This document shows, piece by piece, positions 1-8,261 of a stretch of DNA of 26,746 bases. Source of the DNA: an uncultured Candidatus Melainabacteria bacterium. GTDB taxonomy: Bacteria; Cyanobacteriota; Vampirovibrionia; Gastranaerophilales; Gastranaerophilaceae. The DNA is taken from NCBI GenBank assembly GCA_934777245.1, contig CAKVND010000033.1, forward strand, positions 1 through 26,746, written 5' to 3'. The position numbers and the translations under genes were made by a program. Each line of letters starts with the position of its first letter. The first letter of the stretch is position 1. Below the pieces are notes generated by a model. It saw nothing but the letters and a program-made list of their open reading frames with translations. It did no database searches and was not told the DNA's origin.

Positions 1-30
1 ATTATCTTGTAGTTCTTCACGCATAAGCAT
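1..30 (-). CDS. 5' end of a gene leaving the window
   Basis: Ten codons are visible (MLMREELQDN), reading toward the window edge. The start is supported by a good Shine-Dalgarno AGGAG four bases upstream of the first ATG; a second ATG at 22-24 is also possible. The product cannot be identified from ten residues. A TATAAT box at 60-65 (minus strand) would give a leader of about 20 bases. Confidence 0.5.
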   Translation of the reverse strand, partial: MLMREELQDN

Positions 31-53
31 TTTCTCCTATGCATTCTAAGCCT

Positions 54-73
54 ACATGTATTATAAAACATGT
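54..73 (-). promoter_or_regulatory. -10 box flanked by ACATGT repeats
   Basis: A minus-strand TATAAT (60-65) sits between two copies of the self-complementary hexamer ACATGT (54-59 and 68-73). The arrangement looks like a promoter with an overlapping operator for the partial gene at 1-30. No good -35 box is visible, and no regulator can be assigned. Confidence 0.3.
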
Positions 74-125
74 TAAGTTAAAAAATTGCCTTTTGTGTAG
101 GGTATTTGTTACATTCGTTAACATA

Positions 126-356
126 TTATTTAGAACCGGTCCTATTAGAAGTAATACTGTTGAAAATAAATCGATTTTTGTAGTATTCATTTTTTACTAC
201 ATTATTATTTAACGGCATTTTTTTCAAAAACTTTAATTCTTTTTGGTTGTAATAGCGTTGTTCGTTACAAAAATTTACAAATGACGCTATTGTTTTCACT
301 ATAGCGTTATCAAAAAACAGATCTAAAATTTTTCGTAAAAATGTTCGTGTTTGCAT
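126..356 (-). CDS. Doubtful small ORF, 76 residues
   Basis: This open frame encodes a basic, Asn- and Phe-rich product with no domain, signal peptide or family I recognise. Only a weak purine stretch (AAAGAAAAG) precedes the ATG. The 5' end abuts the octamer-repeat hairpin at 368-495. The DNA contains inverted copies of TAGCGT, which may reflect RNA structure rather than coding. It may be a chance ORF in AT-rich spacer DNA. Confidence 0.2.
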   Translation of the reverse strand: MQTRTFLRKILDLFFDNAIVKTIASFVNFCNEQRYYNQKELKFLKKMPLNNNVVKNEYYKNRFIFNSITSNRTGSK

Positions 357-367
357 TTCTTTTCTTT

Positions 368-495
368 AAGTGAATAAGTGAATAGGTCAATAAGTGAATA
401 GGTTCATTTTAGTTATTGTCAATATTGAACTGAGTTAAACATTGAATATATTTTATACGAACTTATTCACCTATTCACTCATTCACCTATTCACC
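368..495. repeat. Octamer inverted-repeat element, copy 1
   Basis: About 128 bp. The left arm is four tandem octamers of type AAGTGAAT/AGGTCAAT ending in AGGTTC. The right arm is the inverse: GAAC followed by four octamers of type TATTCACC. The arms can fold into a stem of about 38 bp with a few mismatches around an AT-rich core. The core is nearly identical to copy 2 (1396-1528). The element starts six bases behind the stop codon of the 501-1358 gene. Confidence 0.85.
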
Positions 496-500
496 TCACA

Positions 501-1358
501 TTATAAATCCTGAATATCCTTGCTTGCAGACTCAATATCATCCTTAAGCATTTTTCTTACAATGTCGCCTTGTGTATCTAACATTTTGCAAACTGTTTCA
601 ATGTTTGCAACTTTTTGAGAAAGTATTGTATCAGCATTTGCAACAATATTGCTGGAAACTGTTTGATAGGCAGATAATGCTGCAGATGTTGTTCCCTGCA
701 TCAAATTACCCATAACAACCGCAGGTAAACCGAATTCTCCCAAATATGGAGCGGCTGCTGTCATAATACCGCCCCAACCTGAAACAAGTCCGGCAAGCGG
801 CATTAATATGTTAGAAGCTCCGATTCCGTAACCGTTAGCAGTTCCAACTCCATAAGCAGCTGTACTTGCAATATCTGCAATACTTCCGATACCTGAAGCA
901 AAGCCGGTTGTTGCACCGTCAGAAGAACCAAAACCTGTTAAAAGATTTTGGATGCCGGAAGCTCCACCGGTTGTTGTTCCACTTTGGCGATAACCAAAAT
1001 TTGATGCGTAACCGCTAGGAAAACCTGAATAATTTCCCAAGCTGTTTACACCAAATGATGAGTAAGTTCCTGTTGTTCCACCTGTCCCACCGGTGTATTG
1101 TGACCAGTAAGAAGTCCCAGGAATATTCATTGCGGAAGTTCCGCCTAAAGTTGTCATAAAAGCGGATGGCGCGAATAAACTTGCTAATTGGTACAAGAAA
1201 CCACCTGCGGCTTCAAAACCTGTTCCTGAGCTTGCAGAACCTGAAACTGTCAAGTCTCTTAATCTGTCATAAGTTTCGTATAGCATAACTTTAGCGTCAG
1301 CTGATGCTGCGCCAAATCGATTCGCCATTACTAAATATCCATCGTTTTTGTATGACAT
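501..1358 (-). CDS. Gly/Ser/Thr-rich protein with helical C-terminus
   Basis: I do not recognise the family of this 285-residue protein. Residues 1-36 look helical. Residues 38-190 are low-complexity, rich in Gly, Ser, Thr and Ala with scattered aromatics. Residues 190-235 form a moderately hydrophobic Ala/Gly stretch. Residues 235-285 form an amphipathic helix rich in Lys, Asp and Glu. There is no N-terminal signal peptide. The start is supported by AAAGGA about nine bases upstream; an internal Met (residue 11) is an alternative. The gene is bracketed by near-identical direct repeats (368-495 and 1396-1528) and lies downstream of a large coiled-coil gene on the same strand. The order helix, hydrophobic stretch, coil could suit a secreted or surface-associated protein, but that is speculation. 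Confidence 0.7.
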   Translation of the reverse strand: MSYKNDGYLVMANRFGAASADAKVMLYETYDRLRDLTVSGSASSGTGFEAAGGFLYQLASLFAPSAFMTTLGGTSAMNIPGTSYWSQYTGGTGGTTGTYSSFGVNSLGNYSGFPSGYASNFGYRQSGTTTGGASGIQNLLTGFGSSDGATTGFASGIGSIADIASTAAYGVGTANGYGIGASNILMPLAGLVSGWGGIMTAAAPYLGEFGLPAVVMGNLMQGTTSAALSAYQTVSSNIVANADTILSQKVANIETVCKMLDTQGDIVRKMLKDDIESASKDIQDL

Positions 1359-1395
1359 AGATTCGTTCCTTTTGTTAATTATTAAATTCTAGGAA

Positions 1396-1528
1396 GTCGA
1401 TAAGTGAATAAGTCAATAAGTGAATAAGTTCATTTTAATTACTGTCAATATTGAACTGAGTTAAACATTGAATATATTTTATACGAACTTATTCCCCTAT
1501 TCACTCATTCACTTATTGACCTATTAAC
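1396..1528. repeat. Octamer inverted-repeat element, copy 2
   Basis: Same structure as copy 1: octamers AAGTCGAT, AAGTGAAT, AAGTCAAT, AAGTGAAT on the left and their inverse on the right, with the same core (only a few mismatches to copy 1 by eye). It begins seven bases behind the stop codon of the 1535-3523 gene. It fills most of the 176-base gap between two minus-strand genes. Confidence 0.85.
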
Positions 1529-1534
1529 TACCTA

Positions 1535-3523
1535 CTACCCGCCGAATGTCTTAAATGATTTTTCGACGTTATCTTTAACAACCTTAGATACAGCGTCGAT
1601 TTCGGTTGAAAGCGCGTTTTGTTCTGTATCAAGTTGTTTAAGTCTTAATTCTAACTGCTGGTCTTCTTGCTGAATTAAAGAAGTTTTAGCGTTAATATCT
1701 TGCACCATCTTATCGTATTGTGCATTTTCATAATAATACTGATTCATAGCGTCTTTGTAAGCTGCATCATCAGTAATTGTTTCTGCATTAAGCGTAAATA
1801 AAACAGTATCATCTTCTAATCTGATAGAAGTGAATCGACCTTGACTATCTGTTTCAAGTAATGCTTTTTTAGTATCTTCAATTTTCGTTGAAACATAGCT
1901 TGCATTGTAATAAGCAAGTTTTGGTTGATCATCAATATGATTTAGTCCGGTTCCTTCATTATAACTGTTATACAAACCTTCTATAGAAGAATAGTATGTT
2001 TTACCATTTAATGTAAATTGGTATATTCCGCCTGTATAATTTCCGTTTTCATCAAAACAATTGTTAATATCAGCATCAACATCTTGAGCTTTCATATCTT
2101 TTACAACTTGTTTTAACTCTGCTTGCTGATCTTCAGTAAGAGTTTCTAATAATTTTAGTTTACAATTCCCAATATATTCCGGAGATTGCAATGCTTCGTA
2201 AGCTTCTTTTGCAGCATTATATTCATTGATGACATCTTGGTTAGAACCTTCAAAAGTATCTAACGCCGCTTGAGCAGATGTTAAATTCGCATCAGCAGAT
2301 ATTTGTGCCGTACCTGCTTCAACAAGAGCCTTGTTAGCTTCCGTAAAAGTCGAATCTGCAATGTCATAAGCTGCTTTAGCTGCGCTTTCAGCACTTTCAT
2401 ATTCTTGCAATTTTTTAGTTACTACATCGTAAGAAGGTGTTATGTTGTCTAATGCCGTATTTGCATCTGTTTTAGCTTTATCTAAAGTACTTGCATTCGC
2501 TAATACACTATTTGCAGTTGTGCTTTCGCCGGTTAGGTAAAGTGGAATGTTAACATCTGCTGTACTAGACGCTAATGCTTTGTCAATATCATCTTTAAAT
2601 ATGAAGTTTTTACTTGTTGAGTCATAGTATACGTTTGAACTGTCAAAAGTAGATGATAAAGCGCCTTCTTCTTGCAATTTAGCAAGAGACGCTTGTACAG
2701 CTGTTAAATCTGTATTAGTGAGTTCGTTGTATGGTTTGTAAGTCTTACCTTCTATTTTGTAAAAATTACCGTCAGTTTCAATTGTTCCAGACGTTCCACC
2801 ATGCCCTTTTGTATTACCATTTTGATATTTTGTAATATCTTTTGCGTTATTTTCAGCCTCAGTTACTGCATCTTGTGCAGCTTTGTACTGTGCAGTAATT
2901 GTAGTATAGTCATTTCCGGCTTTATAATTAGCTGTATCTTGTTGTGCTTTAGTATATTTTTCAAGAGCTTCTGCTCTAGCCGTTTCGGCTTTATTCTTGG
3001 CTTCTAGTGCGGTATTATATGCCGTATCTGCTTCTGTTTTTACTTTCTTAGCGGCTTCTAAATTTGATTTTAATTTTTCATAATCTTCTTGAATTTTACT
3101 ATAAGCAGTAGCACCGGAAGTATATCTTGTCGTAGCTGCTTTTAATGTAGTAAGGTCTGTGTTGGTTCCTGTTTTTGTAAACTGAACTTGTGGGTCGTTC
3201 ATTTTCTTTTGAGATCCGGTGTAAACATTAGAATTGTAGTGATAAGTTACTACATAGTTATAGTTTTCGTCGCTCTTTCCAAGTTGTTGCCAACTATCCA
3301 TTGTAACATTATTCACACCATCAGAAAATGAATACTGAACCTTAGTAAAATCTTGTGTACTAGGAGGTACTGGTACATTCAAGCCTAGCATTTGATTAAA
3401 CAAATTAGCCGTCTGATTTGATAATACAGTACGCGCTTGGTTAATTTGTTGTCCTTCATATTCGCAATTTGATTTTCTTGCTACCAGAGCTAAATATCTG
3501 GCTTGTGATGCTGCCATACCCAT
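1535..3523 (-). CDS. Large coiled-coil protein, flagellin-like layout
   Basis: A 662-residue protein of unknown function. The N-terminus (1-48) is an amphipathic helix beginning MGMAASQARYLAL, with no signal peptide. Residues 49-80 are a short Pro/Asp-rich section containing YSFSDGVNN. Long Ala/Glu/Lys-rich coiled coils follow at about 140-225 and 335-445, separated by compact Gly/Tyr-rich sections (about 230-330, 450-560). The C-terminus (about 600-662) is another helical coil ending in KTFGG. Conserved-looking helices at both ends around a variable middle resemble flagellin or hook-associated proteins, but no flagellar genes are present. I recall similar MGMAASQAR N-termini among Melainabacteria hypotheticals, from memory only. 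A Shine-Dalgarno AGGAG eight bases upstream fixes the start. Confidence 0.8.
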   Translation of the reverse strand: MGMAASQARYLALVARKSNCEYEGQQINQARTVLSNQTANLFNQMLGLNVPVPPSTQDFTKVQYSFSDGVNNVTMDSWQQLGKSDENYNYVVTYHYNSNVYTGSQKKMNDPQVQFTKTGTNTDLTTLKAATTRYTSGATAYSKIQEDYEKLKSNLEAAKKVKTEADTAYNTALEAKNKAETARAEALEKYTKAQQDTANYKAGNDYTTITAQYKAAQDAVTEAENNAKDITKYQNGNTKGHGGTSGTIETDGNFYKIEGKTYKPYNELTNTDLTAVQASLAKLQEEGALSSTFDSSNVYYDSTSKNFIFKDDIDKALASSTADVNIPLYLTGESTTANSVLANASTLDKAKTDANTALDNITPSYDVVTKKLQEYESAESAAKAAYDIADSTFTEANKALVEAGTAQISADANLTSAQAALDTFEGSNQDVINEYNAAKEAYEALQSPEYIGNCKLKLLETLTEDQQAELKQVVKDMKAQDVDADINNCFDENGNYTGGIYQFTLNGKTYYSSIEGLYNSYNEGTGLNHIDDQPKLAYYNASYVSTKIEDTKKALLETDSQGRFTSIRLEDDTVLFTLNAETITDDAAYKDAMNQYYYENAQYDKMVQDINAKTSLIQQEDQQLELRLKQLDTEQNALSTEIDAVSKVVKDNVEKSFKTFGG

Positions 3524-3540
3524 AGCGGTATCTCCTATGT

Positions 3541-3810
3541 TTCTCCCTTTTTCTTTCGAAAAGGGGTTGAGGTGATATTATTCACCCTATTAGTGTTACA
3601 TTCTTCTATGATTCTTTTAATGGGATATTAAAATAAGTCAATTCTTTATAATAGTATTATACGGTATTTTTACAAAAATTAATAAAGAACTTAATGAAAA
3701 ATCGTTTGTTTGGTGTAGTTCGATTAAAAAAATAGTATGAATATATTAGCAGTTTTATTTGATTTATACTAATAATTTTTTTATAATTCGTCCTTAAAAT
3801 TTCCCTGTGT
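3541..3810. other. Divergent spacer with two hairpins
   Basis: The spacer separates the minus-strand coiled-coil gene from plus-strand uvrA. Two short inverted repeats lie in the 5' leader of the coiled-coil gene: CCCTTTTTC/GAAAAGGGG near 3546-3567 and GGTGA/TCACC near 3572-3585. The rest is AT-rich. A minus-strand TATAAT lies near 3654-3660 but lacks a convincing -35 box. No RNA gene or riboswitch is recognised. Confidence 0.4.
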
Positions 3811-3816
3811 TATAAT
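3808..3816 (+). promoter_or_regulatory. Extended -10 promoter of uvrA
   Basis: TGT-TATAAT is a perfect extended -10 (TGnTATAAT). Six bases separate it from the ATG, so a start seven bases past the box falls on the A of the start codon at 3823. There is no Shine-Dalgarno, consistent with a leaderless transcript. The -35 region is poor, as is usual for extended -10 promoters. No LexA-type operator is recognised. Confidence 0.55.
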
Positions 3817-3822
3817 TTTGCT

Positions 3823-6648
3823 ATGGCAGATAAAATTACAATTAAGGGTGCGAGAGAGCATAATTTAAAAAATGTATCGTTAGAAATTCCTAAAAACGAA
3901 TTGGTCGTTTTTACGGGGGTTTCGGGTTCAGGAAAAAGCTCGTTGGCTTTTGATACAATTTTTGCGGAAGGTCAAAGACGTTATATAGAAAGCCTCTCAA
4001 CTTATGCACGCCAATTTTTGGGACAAATGGATAAACCGGATGTGGATTATATTGACGGACTTACTCCGGCAATTTCTATTGACCAAAAATCTACAAGCAA
4101 TAATCCGCGCTCAACCGTTGGAACTGTTACAGAAATTTATGATTATCTACGTCTTTTGTACGCTCGTGTTGGGACGCCTTTTTGTCCTAAATGCGGAAAA
4201 CCGATTAAACCGCAAACGATTGATGAAATCGTAAACAGTATTTTAAAACTTGAAACAGGAACAAAAATCCAAATTCTTGCGCCAATTGTAAATGGTAAAA
4301 AAGGAGAATTTTTATCTTTATTTGAAGAATTAAGACAAGAAGGTTTTGTTCGTGTAAAAGTAGATGGCGAAATTTATAACCTTGATGAAGACGAAATTAA
4401 ACTGGCTAAAACCAAAACTCATACAATTTATGTTGTAGTAGACAGAGTTGTTATAAAACCGGAAGCAAAATCTAGAATTGCAGATAGCGTTCAAATCGCG
4501 TTAAAGAAAGCGGACGGCGTTGCAACAATTGATGTTATCGGCGGTGAAGAAATAATTTACAGCGAAAAACTAGCTTGTCCTGATTGTAATTTGAGTTTTG
4601 AAGAATTAACTCCGCGTATATTCTCTTTTAACGCGCCTTACGGCGCTTGCGATAAGTGTGGCGGGCTTGGTGTTGATTTTAAAATTGATCCGGATTTAGT
4701 TGTGCCTGACAAAAATAAATCCATAAAAGAAGGTGCAATTTATCCTTGGAGTAAATCCTCAACAGGATATTATGACGACGTAATAAATGCAGTTTCAGCT
4801 GAATATAAAATTGATTTGAATATCCCGTTTAAGGATTTGCCGGCTGAACATCAAACAATTATTTTATATGGTTCAGAAGAGCGAATTCCAATGCGAATCA
4901 GAGAATTTGGAACTAAACGCTATCGTACAACTTTGCAAAAATTTATCGGTGTAATTCCGTTTTTGATGAAACATTACAATCTTGAGAGCGAGTATTGGAA
5001 AGCCGAAATTGAAAAATATATGATTACAACTCCTTGCGAAAAATGCGGCGGCTCAAGGCTTAAACCGTTTCCACTTGCAGTTAGAATAAACGGAGTTAAT
5101 ATATATGAGTTTTGTTTGATGCCGATTGATAAAGCTTACGAGTTTGTAAGTGAGCTTTATTTGACACTCAGCGATTTTCAGATGAAAATCGGTAAACAAA
5201 TTTTAGACGAAGTTCGCGCAAGATTAAAATTCTTGTGTGACGTAGGTTTGAACTATTTGAACCTTGCACGTACATCCGGAACACTTTCCGGCGGTGAAGC
5301 GCAAAGAATTAGACTTGCAACCCAAATCGGAAGCGGACTTTCAGGCGTATTATACGTTTTGGACGAACCTTCAATCGGCTTGCACCAACGCGATAACGAT
5401 AGATTGATTAAAACCTTGATTAAACTCAGAAATATGGGAAATTCACTTATTGTTGTTGAACATGATGAGGACACAATAAGAAATGCAGATTATATTGTTG
5501 ATATAGGTCCAAACGCGGGTGTTTTTGGTGGAAATGTTATTGCTCAAGGTGGTGTTGAAGATATTATAAAAGCGCCAGAGTCTATTACCGGCAAATATTT
5601 GAGCGGTGAATATAAAATCCCTATTCCTGAAAAAATCAGGGAGGGTAATGGTCAATATTTACAAATCAGAAACGCATTTAAAAATAATTTAAAAAATATT
5701 GATTTAGATATTCCATTGGGCAAAATCGTTGTACTTACAGGGGTTTCAGGCTCAGGGAAATCAACTTTAATGCAAGAGTTGATTTATGAATATGCAGTAC
5801 ATAAACTTAGAAAAAACAAACCAAAACCTCAGGGTGTGGACGAGATTTTGGGATTTGAAAACTTAGATAAAATTATTGATATTGACCAGTCGCCAATAGG
5901 TAGAACTCCGCGTTCAAATCCTGCAACTTACACAGATGTATTTACACCAATTAGAGAACTTTATGCAAAAACTAACGAAGCAAAAATGCGCGGTTACAAA
6001 CCTGGAAGATTTAGTTTTAACGTTAAAGGCGGAAGATGTGAAGCTTGTTCAGGCGATGGAGTTTTAAAAATTGAGATGAACTTTTTGTCAGATGTTTATG
6101 TAAAATGCGATGTTTGTAAAGGAAAGCGCTATAACAACGAAACTCTGGAAGTTAAGTACAAAGGTAAAACAATTGCAGATGTTTTAGAAATGAGCGTTAA
6201 AGAAGCGTATGAATTCTTTGAAAATATTCCGCAAATTGCAAACAAGCTAAAAACACTTAATGATGTCGGTTTGGATTATATAAAACTTGGTCAAAGCGCG
6301 ACAACACTATCAGGCGGTGAAGCACAAAGAATTAAGCTTGCAGCAGAACTTAATAAACGCGCAACAGGCAAAACCTTGTATTTGCTTGATGAACCGTCTG
6401 TCGGTTTGCACTGGCATGATTTGGATAAGTTGATTAAAATTCTCCAACAACTTGCGGACAACGGTAACACAATTTTAATTATTGAACACAATTTAGACTT
6501 AATTAAAGTTGCTGATTACATTATCGATCTTGGGCCGGAAGGCGGAAACGCAGGCGGAGAAATTGTTGCTTGCGGAACTCCTAAAGAAGTTTCAAAAAAT
6601 CCAAATTCGCATACCGGAAGATATTTAAAACCGTTTTTTGAAATTTAA
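3823..6648 (+). CDS. uvrA: UvrABC excinuclease subunit A
   Basis: UvrA is the damage-recognition ATPase of nucleotide excision repair. It dimerises, loads UvrB on lesions and acts in the cytoplasm. The 941-residue length is normal. The first ATPase half has Walker A GVSGSGKSS (32-40), a zinc-finger CPKC from 121, signature LSGGEAQRIRLA and Walker B LYVLDEPSIGLH. The second half repeats this with GVSGSGKST, the long C-terminal zinc module (CEAC ... CDVC), LSGGEAQRIKLA and LYLLDEPSVGLH. All key residues are intact. The start matches the family N-terminus (KITIKGAREHNLKNV), and no ribosome binding site precedes it. The gene is monocistronic by appearance, with tRNA-Cys 59 bases downstream. Confidence 0.98.
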   Translation: MADKITIKGAREHNLKNVSLEIPKNELVVFTGVSGSGKSSLAFDTIFAEGQRRYIESLSTYARQFLGQMDKPDVDYIDGLTPAISIDQKSTSNNPRSTVGTVTEIYDYLRLLYARVGTPFCPKCGKPIKPQTIDEIVNSILKLETGTKIQILAPIVNGKKGEFLSLFEELRQEGFVRVKVDGEIYNLDEDEIKLAKTKTHTIYVVVDRVVIKPEAKSRIADSVQIALKKADGVATIDVIGGEEIIYSEKLACPDCNLSFEELTPRIFSFNAPYGACDKCGGLGVDFKIDPDLVVPDKNKSIKEGAIYPWSKSSTGYYDDVINAVSAEYKIDLNIPFKDLPAEHQTIILYGSEERIPMRIREFGTKRYRTTLQKFIGVIPFLMKHYNLESEYWKAEIEKYMITTPCEKCGGSRLKPFPLAVRINGVNIYEFCLMPIDKAYEFVSELYLTLSDFQMKIGKQILDEVRARLKFLCDVGLNYLNLARTSGTLSGGEAQRIRLATQIGSGLSGVLYVLDEPSIGLHQRDNDRLIKTLIKLRNMGNSLIVVEHDEDTIRNADYIVDIGPNAGVFGGNVIAQGGVEDIIKAPESITGKYLSGEYKIPIPEKIREGNGQYLQIRNAFKNNLKNIDLDIPLGKIVVLTGVSGSGKSTLMQELIYEYAVHKLRKNKPKPQGVDEILGFENLDKIIDIDQSPIGRTPRSNPATYTDVFTPIRELYAKTNEAKMRGYKPGRFSFNVKGGRCEACSGDGVLKIEMNFLSDVYVKCDVCKGKRYNNETLEVKYKGKTIADVLEMSVKEAYEFFENIPQIANKLKTLNDVGLDYIKLGQSATTLSGGEAQRIKLAAELNKRATGKTLYLLDEPSVGLHWHDLDKLIKILQQLADNGNTILIIEHNLDLIKVADYIIDLGPEGGNAGGEIVACGTPKEVSKNPNSHTGRYLKPFFEI

Positions 6649-6707
6649 AAATTGCTTGTAAGACATCCTCTTGCAAATCGGATATGTTTATAATATTATA
6701 TTCTTAC

Positions 6708-6778
6708 GGCGACATGGCCAAGTGGTAAGGCAGAAGCCTGCAAAGCTTTTACCCCCAGTTCGAATCTGGGTGTCGCCT
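6708..6778 (+). tRNA. tRNA-Cys (GCA)
   Basis: The acceptor stem GGCGACA pairs with TGTCGCC. The D stem is GCC/GGC. The anticodon arm GAAGC-CTGCAAA-GCTTT gives anticodon GCA. The T arm is CCCAG-TTCGAAT-CTGGG. The discriminator is U (6778), as expected for Cys. CCA is not encoded. A TATAAT at 6689-6694 would start transcription about seven bases upstream. The run of T right after the acceptor stem may terminate transcription. Confidence 0.96.
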
Positions 6779-6808
6779 TTTTTATTTAACAAATCAATAT
6801 AGAGTTGT

Positions 6809-8191
6809 ATGGAAAATATAGAATTAAAACGTTTTTGGGAGCAAGTCAAAGAAGAATTAATTAGTACATTACCCGAAAATGCTCATCCTTGGATTTATCC
6901 TTTAGAAGTGTCAGGTTTTGATAAAGGTGTTTTAACTGTTGTTACCGGTCAAATGATGGGACGCGATTTATTGAGACGCAATCATTATGAGCAAATGAAT
7001 TCTGCTTTGCAAAAAGTCTCCGGCGAACAAAATGCGCGTTTTGTTATAATTTATGATGAAAATGCAGCTAAAACTCTAAAAAAAGAAACAGAAAAAATTC
7101 AAAAAAAGATTAGTGAAAAAAATCTTAAAGAAGTTGCAATGGAAAATTTAAGCAACATGCAATCTTCTTCAAATCTTAATCTTAAATATAAATTCGAAAA
7201 TTTTGTTATAGGTGATAACAGTAAATTTGCATACGCAGCAGCAAAAGCAGTAGCAGAACATCCTGCAACAAAATACAATCCGCTATTTATATATGGAAAT
7301 TCAGGTTTAGGTAAAACTCATTTGATGCAAGCAATTGGGCATTATACAATATTTAATAACCCAAAATTAAGAGTTAAATATACAAAAACTGATGATTATG
7401 TTAACGACTACATCGCGCATAGCCGTAAAATGAACGGTAATGTTGAGAGCATGACCAAATTCAATAGAAAATATACGAATATTGATATTATTTTAATTGA
7501 TGATATTCAGTTTATTGAATCAAAAATGAAGTCAATGGAGAATCTGCAATACACATTCGATAGCCTTTATAACAAAGGAAAACAAATAGTAATTACTTCA
7601 GACAGAGTGCCGAAAGAAATTCCAAAACTTACAGCTGCGCTTTGCTCAAGATTTGAAATGGGTTTGATGATTGAATTAACTCCGCCTGATTTAGAGACAA
7701 GACTTGAAATTATCAGAAAAATAGCGCGTGATAATGATGTTCAATGCGATGAAAAAGCGTTATTGTATGTTGCTCGTCATTTTTCTAATAATGTAAGAGA
7801 ATTAGAAGGCGCATTTACAAAGGTTTGTGCTTATTCTGAAATTTCAGGAGAGCCTTTAACATTAGATTTAGCAAAAGAAGTTTTGAAATGCAAAGATGAT
7901 GATGAAAACATTGATTTTGAAAAAATAGCAGAAGTTACCGCGAACTATTATGGTGTAGAATTAAAAGATATAAAGGGTTCTGCAAGAGGTCAAAACGTTG
8001 CCATTGCAAGACATATGTCTATTTTCTTATGTCGGGAAATCACTAACCAAAGTTTCGAAAATATTGCAGAATATTATAATAAAAAACATACTACTATTAT
8101 GTATGCTTATGAAAAGATTAGAAAAGAAAAAGCTAATCCGGAAATTGCAACTGCCATAAGGGAGATTAAGCAAGCATTAAAAGTAGTTTAG
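6809..8191 (+). CDS. dnaA: Chromosomal replication initiator DnaA
   Basis: DnaA binds origin DNA as an ATP-dependent AAA+ filament and opens the origin. The 460 residues show domain I (1-85), a Lys/Glu-rich linker (about 86-120), and the AAA+ core with Walker A GNSGLGKT (163-170), Walker B LIDDIQ (229-234), arginine finger near R281 and sensor 2 NNVRELEGA near R330. Domain IV is at 370-460. The DNA-binding signature is unusual: the normal GGRDHTT loop reads YNKKHTT (423-429), so the DNA-contacting Asp is Lys, while His-Thr-Thr is kept. There is no strong Shine-Dalgarno. No dnaN neighbour, DnaA boxes (TTATCCACA) or DnaA-trio are seen, so the origin is probably elsewhere. Confidence 0.93.
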   Translation: MENIELKRFWEQVKEELISTLPENAHPWIYPLEVSGFDKGVLTVVTGQMMGRDLLRRNHYEQMNSALQKVSGEQNARFVIIYDENAAKTLKKETEKIQKKISEKNLKEVAMENLSNMQSSSNLNLKYKFENFVIGDNSKFAYAAAKAVAEHPATKYNPLFIYGNSGLGKTHLMQAIGHYTIFNNPKLRVKYTKTDDYVNDYIAHSRKMNGNVESMTKFNRKYTNIDIILIDDIQFIESKMKSMENLQYTFDSLYNKGKQIVITSDRVPKEIPKLTAALCSRFEMGLMIELTPPDLETRLEIIRKIARDNDVQCDEKALLYVARHFSNNVRELEGAFTKVCAYSEISGEPLTLDLAKEVLKCKDDDENIDFEKIAEVTANYYGVELKDIKGSARGQNVAIARHMSIFLCREITNQSFENIAEYYNKKHTTIMYAYEKIRKEKANPEIATAIREIKQALKVV

Positions 8192-8261
8192 CCTGCTAGG
8201 CACTCGCCAATATTTCGACATTGTGATACATTTAAATCATAATGAAATTAGGGATTCAATT

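Noticed and set aside
368..495. Tandem octamers that at first look like a short CRISPR or direct-repeat array
   Set aside because: Units are contiguous 8-mers without spacers and occur as inverted blocks; there are no cas genes.
2801..3007. Hydrophobic plus-strand ORF of 68 codons inside the coiled-coil gene
   Set aside because: Antisense of Ala/Glu/Lys-rich coding sequence gives hydrophobic Ser/Phe/Cys-rich shadows; no promoter or ribosome binding site.
3692..3733. 13-codon basic ORF (MKNRLFGVVRLKK) in the uvrA upstream spacer
   Set aside because: No convincing ribosome binding site, promoter or antisense RNA, unlike the 24866 peptide.
6649..6808. Possible origin of replication next to dnaA
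   Set aside because: No TTATCCACA-like boxes or DnaA-trio; the spacer is mostly filled by tRNA-Cys.
8223..8261. GTG start adding 13 residues to the TPR gene after dnaA
   Set aside because: No Shine-Dalgarno before the GTG; the ATG at 8262 has AGGG at reasonable spacing.
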